Below are positions 59,330 to 64,000 of a stretch of 64,000 nt of DNA, one piece after another. Each line of letters opens with the position of its first letter. The stretch's first letter is position 1. The stretch is from Phylloscopus collybita (taxonomy: Eukaryota > Chordata > Aves > Passeriformes > Phylloscopidae). The stretch is from assembly GCA_027886175.1 (NCBI GenBank), contig JAJNNQ010000056.1, positions 682,001 to 746,000 of the forward strand, in the 5' to 3' direction. Below the pieces are notes generated by a model. The model searched no databases and had not been told where the DNA came from. It saw nothing but the letters and a program-made list of their open reading frames with translations. The position numbers were made by a program, and so were the translations under genes.

Positions 59330-60370
59330 AACAACTACCAGTTGCCACCTCGACAGTGCACCACCAGCAGTATCGGATGGATTAAGACGCCGTGATCCCC
59401 ATCCAGAAGATGATCTGTGAGCTGGAGAGACAAGGGGTGGTCAGCAAAACCCACTGACCCTTCAACAGCCCCACTTGGCCTGTGCACAGGTCTGATGGAG
59501 AATGGAGATCAACTGTGGTTTATCGTGCCCTGGGTGAAGTGACTCCACCATTGAAAGCTGCTGTGCTGGACATGTTGGAACTGCAGTACGAGCTGGAGGA
59601 CCAGGCAGCAAAGTGGTATGCCACTATTGACATTTCTAAGGCATTTTTCTCCATTCCTTTGGCAGCAGAATGCAGGCCTCGGTTTGCTTTCACCTAGAGG
59701 GTGTGGAGGATGGGTTCCTCCAGAAATGGAGACATGTGAGCAATCCAGCTTATCTGGATAAATAAGGTCTGTAACCATTCAAGGGCAGCGAAGCCACATA
59801 CAAGAAGGAACAAAAGATGGCAGAAGTCACGTCCAAAGAAAACAAAGGATGCTAACAGCTTCAGAATGTGAGAATCGGACAGAAGCCAAAAGAAGGAGTG
59901 CATAAACCTGCTGTATGTGCAAAAGCCATCAGCCAATGTGGGCTAAAAGGCTAACGCGTGCTTGGGGTGCATCCAATTGCAAAGCAGCACGTAACACGTG
60001 ATTAAGGCTGAAAACTGTATAAAAGGTACTGTCACATTGCAATAAATGGCTCACGTTGATCATATTGATCATGGAGAGATGTCCCATTCCTGATTCTTCT
60101 GCAGGAGGGGTGTGCAGTACTACCTGGAACCAACTGTCCCCAGGGGTGGAAACAGCCCCACCATCTGCCATGGACTGATCCAGGCTGTAATGGAGAAAGG
60201 TGAGGCTCCAGAACATCTACAGTACATTGATGACATCATTGTGTGGGGGAACACGGCAATGGAAGTCCTTGAGAAAGGAGAGAAGATCATCCAAATTCTC
60301 CTGGAAGCCAGCTTTGCCATCAAGAAGAGCAAAGTCAGGGACCTGCCCGAGAGATCCAGTTCCTGGGGGT
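59330..60370 (+). pseudogene. ERV-L reverse transcriptase, split by an LTR
   Basis: The N-terminal part (59482-59697) includes YATIDISKAFFSIPLAAE. After the insertion the palm resumes with SPTICHGLIQAVMEKGE and the catalytic LQYIDDIIVWG (about 60217-60250). Stops and the insertion inactivate it. Confidence 0.8.
59702..60104 (+). mobile_element. Solo LTR inserted in ERV-L RT
   Basis: About 403 bp beginning TGTGGAGGATGG. It has a TATA box (TATAAAAGG, about 60018) and AATAAATGG (about 60041), spaced as in an LTR. RT sequence breaks off before it and resumes after it, with GAGGG on both sides (59697-59701 and 60105-60109) as a likely target duplication. Confidence 0.75.
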
Positions 60371-60428
60371 AAAATGACAAGATGGACAGCGTCAGATTCC
60401 CACTGAGGTCATCAATAAGATCACTGCC

Positions 60429-61640
60429 ATGCCTCCACCGACCAGCAAGAAGGAAACACAAGCTTTACTAGGGGCCATAGGTTTTTGGAGAATGCACATT
60501 CCCGAGTACAGCCAGATTGTGAGCCCTCTCTACCTGGTCACCCACAAGAAGGACAATTTCCACTGGGGCCCTGAACAGCAACACGCCTTTGCCCTTGGCC
60601 CAGTCAGGACGGGACCTGAGATGAGGAATGTGCTCTTCTCCACAGCCGGGAGCCATGGTCTGTCCTGGAGCCTTTGGCAGAAGGTGCCTGGTGAGACTCC
60701 AGGCCGAGCACTGGGATTCTGGAGCCGAAGCTACAGAGGGTCTGAAGCCAATTACACTCCCACGGAGAAGGAAATCTTGGCTGCCTGTGAAGGAGTCCAA
60801 GCTCTCTCAGAGGTGATTGGCACAGAAGCACAAGTCCTCCTGGCACCCCGACTACCGGTGCTGGGGTGGATGTTTAAAGGAAAGGTTCCCTCCACCCACC
60901 ACAGCACCGACGCCACATGGAGCAAATGGATTGCCCTCATCACTCAGCATGCACGTATGGGAAACCTGAATCGCCCGGGGATTTTGTAAATAATTACCAA
61001 CTGGCCAGAAGGTGAAAACTTTGTTCTCACTGATGAAAAGGGACAAGAGCAAGTGACACATGTAGAAGAAGCTCCATTGTATAACCAACTTCCAGCAGAA
61101 GAAACACGCTACGCTTTTTTCACTGACGGTTCCTGTCACAGCATAGGGATGAACCGGAAGTAGAAAGCAGCTGTATGGAGCCCCACACGACAGATTGCAC
61201 AAGCCACCAAAGGAGAAGGTGAGTCAAGCCAGCTTGCTGAACTCAAAGCTGTTCAATTGGCCCTGGACATTGCCGAAAGAGAGAAATGGCCAGAGCTCTA
61301 CCTCTACACTGATTCGTGGATGGTAGCCAATGCTCTATGGGGCTGGCTGGAAAAGTGGAAAAAGGCTAATTGGCAATGTAGAGGAAAACCAATTTGGGCT
61401 GCTGAAGAGTGGAAAGACATCGCCACCAGAGTAGAGAAGCTACCTGTGAAAGTCTGCCATGTAGTGCCCATGTCCCCAAGAGTCGGGCCAATGAGGAGCA
61501 CTGGAACAACGAGCAAGTAGATCAGGCTGTGAAAATAGAAGTGTCTAAGATAGACTTGGATTGTCAACACAAGGGAGAGTTGTTCCTAGCTCAGTGGGCC
61601 CGTGATGCCTCAGGTCATCAGGACAGAGATGCCACCTATA
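60429..61640 (+). pseudogene. ERV-L RT connection and RNase H
   Basis: Connection domain 60429-60989 (ETQALLGAIGFWRMHIPEYS; YTPTEKEILAACEGVQAL). RNase H acidic motifs are FFTDGSCHS (about 61118), LAELKAVQLALDIAE (about 61237) and LYTDSWMVANALWGW (about 61302). A stop at 61162-61164 and frame changes break it. Confidence 0.8.
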
Positions 61641-61659
61641 AGTGGGCATGAGACTGAGG

Positions 61660-62250
61660 GGTGGCTCTAACCATGGACAGTATTTCTCAGGGCATCCACG
61701 ACTGTGAGACGTGTCCTGCCATCAAGCCGGCCAAGTGGGTGAAGCTCCTATGGTATCGTGGGTGGTGGTCCAAATATAAGTATGGGGAGGCCTGGCAGAT
61801 TGACTACATCACCCTGCCCCAAACCTGCCAAGGCAAGCACTATGTGCTGACCCCCTGGATGGTTGGAGACCTATCCTGTGCCTCATGCCACTGCCTGGAA
61901 CACCATCCTGAGCCTGGCAAAGCAACTCCTGTGGAAACATGGCACCCCTGAGAGAATCGAGTCGGACAACGGGAACAATTTCAGGAACAGCCTTATAACA
62001 CCTGGGCTAAGGAACACGGCATTGAATGGATATATCACATCCCTTATCATGCACCAGCTGCCGGGAAAGTTGAACGGTACAACAGACTGCTTAAGACCAC
62101 CCTGAAGGCACTTTGCAGGGGGACGTTCAGGAATTGGGAAGTGAACTTAGCAGAGGCCACCTGGATGGTCAACACCCAAGGCTCCATCAATCGAGCTGGT
62201 TCTGCCCAGTCTGACCCCTCTGCACACAGTACATGGAGATAAAGTTCCTG
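61660..62250 (+). pseudogene. ERV-L integrase
   Basis: Zinc-domain traces (ISQGIHDCETCPAIKPAKW), then the first Asp (WQIDYITLPQTCQGKHYVLT) in one frame, the second (RIESDNGNNFRNSLI, about 61955-61995) in another, and the Glu region near 62065-62090 in a third. The residues are present but the frames are not continuous. Confidence 0.78.
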
Positions 62251-62565
62251 TGGTACACGAGAGGTATTTTAGGAAGGACTTGTTTGGATTAATCCCACTA
62301 CAGGCAAAGGTGAACCCACCCATGGGATGGTTTTGCTCAAGGACCTGGTTACACTAAGTGGGTAATGCAGGGAAAAAAAAAAAAAAATGCCTACCAAGAA
62401 GGAAAAGACCCCGGCATTCAAAAAGAGCAGTGCCTAGAAGGAGGAAATAATCTGCTGCTATTGCTGCTATTGCCATAAACCTGGGCATATAAAAAAAATT
62501 GCTGCAAGAGAATAAGGGATGAGAAGATGTTTAAGGAGGATTAGGGGTGTCGGGGGCTTTTTATT

Positions 62566-62990
62566 TTGGGGTCCAGAACACCTACAGAGCCCTTGATAAC
62601 GTTGAGAGTGGCACCCCAAGGAGAGGAGTTAGAGTTTCTGCTGGACTCTGGAGCGGAGAGGAGCACTTTTAAATGCCTGCCTCTAGGGTGCACAAAAAGC
62701 AAGCAGACTATGACAGTGATTGGGGAAAAGGGGAGCCTTTCCAAGTTCCTGTAGTTAAAGATGTGGTGATAGAAACTGATTCTAAATTTTGTTTGAGGGA
62801 TATGTTGCTGGTCGAGGAGGCAGATTGCAATTTATTAGGAAGGGACCTGATGGTAGCCTTAGATATAAACCTAACTATCAAGGATTCCCAACTGGTGGCA
62901 AGTTTATATAAACTAACCACACAAGATGAGGAAAATATTGATCCAAATATGTGGCATGCCCAGGGAAGGCGGGGAAATTAGATATGGAAC
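62566..62990 (+). pseudogene. ERV-E protease
   Basis: FLLDSGAERSTF (about 62635-62671; active site DSG) and NLLGRDLMVALDI (about 62830-62866) are in different frames. A stop at 62752-62754 and a frame change separate them. Confidence 0.75.
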
Positions 62991-63960
62991 CCATAATTAT
63001 AGAAATTGATAGACCAGAGGAACCAATAAGGGTAAAACAGTATCCTATCCCAATAGAAGGAAGGAGGGGACTGAAGCCAATAATAGATGACCTCCTGAGG
63101 AAAGGTACCTTAGAGCCTTGTATGTCCAGACATAATTCTCCAGTTCTAGCAGTCCAAAAGCCAGATGGGAGTTATAGATTGGTCCAAGATCTAAGAGCTA
63201 TAAATCAAAGGGCCAAGGCCTGTTTTCCTGTGGCAACAAACCCATATACTCTTCTGAGTCAGGTCTCCCCTGAAGACACATGGTATAGTGTAATTGACCT
63301 GAAAGATGTTTTCTGAACCTGCCCCCTGGTCCAGAGACCATTTTTTTGCCTTTTCTTGGGAAGATCCTGAAACTGATAGGAAACAACTGGGTGGACAGCC
63401 TTATCTCAAGGATTTGTAGAAAGACCCCATTTATTTTGTCAGGCTCTGGAACAATTACTTCACCTCAAGAGAAAGTACCAAAATCTTACAAGATGTAGAT
63501 GATTTGCTGGTAGTGGGGAAAACTGAGGATGATGTCAGAGCATGTACCACAGACCTATTAAATTTCCTGGGAAAAGAGGTCTAGAAGTTTCCAAATCTAA
63601 ACTACAATTTATAGAAGCTGAGGTGAAATACCTGGGGCATTGGATAACTAAAGGTAAGAAGAAATTGGATCCGGACAGGGTGGCAGGAATTATAGAATTA
63701 CTCCCCCCAGATCAAAAAGGGGAAATTAGGCCATTTTGGGGGTTAATGGGCTTTTCTAGATAACAGATAGAAGGTTATAGCAAGAAGGTAAAGTTTCTAT
63801 ATGAAAAACTCACCACTGATAGGTTGAAATGGACAAAGCAGGATGAGGAACATTTTGAAACATTAAAGGAGATGCTCATCATGGCACCAGTATTAAGTCT
63901 TCCAGACTTAAGGAGGCAGTTTTGACTATTTGTAGATGTCAGCAATCATACTGCCCACAG
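62951..63960 (+). pseudogene. ERV-E reverse transcriptase (partial)
   Basis: An open stretch to 63316 with MSRHNSPVLAVQKPDGSYRL, VQDLRAINQRAKACFPVATN and YSVIDLKDVF, typical of gammaretroviral RT. A stop then removes the link to a palm motif read as DVDDLLVVGK (about 63497). Then KYLGHWITKGKKKLDPDRV (63627-63685). The catalytic aromatic residue is changed. Confidence 0.8.
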
Positions 63961-64000
63961 GGTTCTGACTCAGGGCTGGGCAGGAGCCCAAAAACCTCTC

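Larger units (their letters stand above)
55869..62370 (+). mobile_element. ERV-L-type element without env
   Basis: A plus-strand element with a probable 5' LTR (55869-56558), Lys1,2-type primer-binding site, gag, protease, RT (YIDD), RNase H and integrase; no env sequence. The integrase end is followed by an A-run (62371-62385) and then an unrelated ERV. No 3' LTR was found. Many stops are present. RT is interrupted by an inserted LTR (59702-60104). Gene order and lack of env fit avian class III (ERV-L). Confidence 0.82.
62371..64000 (+). mobile_element. ERV-E: class I ERV, 5'-truncated at its gag end and cut by the window end
   Basis: Starts after an A-run with a short basic gag end and a CCHC-like knuckle (CHKPGHIKKNC, about 62467-62500). 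Protease and RT follow on the plus strand in broken frames. No LTR or primer site is seen in the window; the rest lies beyond 64000. Confidence 0.8.

Overview
The window is avian, most likely a songbird. Four lines of evidence support this: CR1 LINE tails, a terminal exon resembling the PAK3-like kinases that are amplified in passerines, an MHC class II beta exon of passerine type, and several kinds of endogenous retrovirus (ERV) embedded in a family of avian C2H2 zinc-finger (ZNF) genes. ERV density is very high and nearly every ZNF copy is broken. This fits a gene-poor, heterochromatic or W-like/unplaced segment, but chromosome identity is inference. I found no rRNA, tRNA or CRISPR array.

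Layout. 1-6101 is an arm of a large inverted duplication: a broken ZNF (minus) followed by a degraded gammaretrovirus-like ERV (ERV-A, plus). 6.1-10.0 kb holds the best-preserved ZNF (ZNF2, plus, 11 fingers). 10.0-17.1 kb is a 5'-truncated ERV with alpha/beta-type pol and a CX6CC env (ERV-B). 17.1-20.6 kb is repeats, including a 35-bp and a 45-bp minisatellite. 20.6-25.5 kb carries two small predicted secreted-peptide genes arranged head to head, sharing a perfect 120-bp inverted repeat that holds promoter, 5'UTR and signal-peptide codons. 26.2-31.8 kb is ERV-C, with two LTRs, a long open env and pol mostly deleted; it abuts a PAK-like kinase exon. 32.2-35.7 kb holds a strong TATA/CCAAT promoter with an unrecognised transcript, and CR1 fragments. 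36.0-39.6 kb is a third, broken ZNF (minus) with a solo LTR in its intron. 39.75-40.04 kb is an MHC class IIB pseudo-exon. 40.4-55.1 kb is the second duplication arm (ERV-A minus, ZNF4 plus), with a younger provirus, ERV-D (40631-48130, minus, target duplication CCAAC), sitting inside the ERV-A env. 55.9-62.4 kb is an ERV-L-type element, itself carrying an inserted LTR. 62.4-64.0 kb is the start of another class I ERV that leaves the window.

Working together. No operon-like or pathway organisation is visible. Plausible living host genes are ZNF2 and the divergent secreted-peptide pair (23.9-25.5 kb plus, 20.6-23.7 kb minus). The rest records duplication, retroviral insertion, nested insertion, solo-LTR formation and minisatellite growth, so the relative order of several events can be read. 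All ERV entries describe defective copies; breaks are noted and no repaired reading frame is given. Arm identities were judged by eye, not computed.
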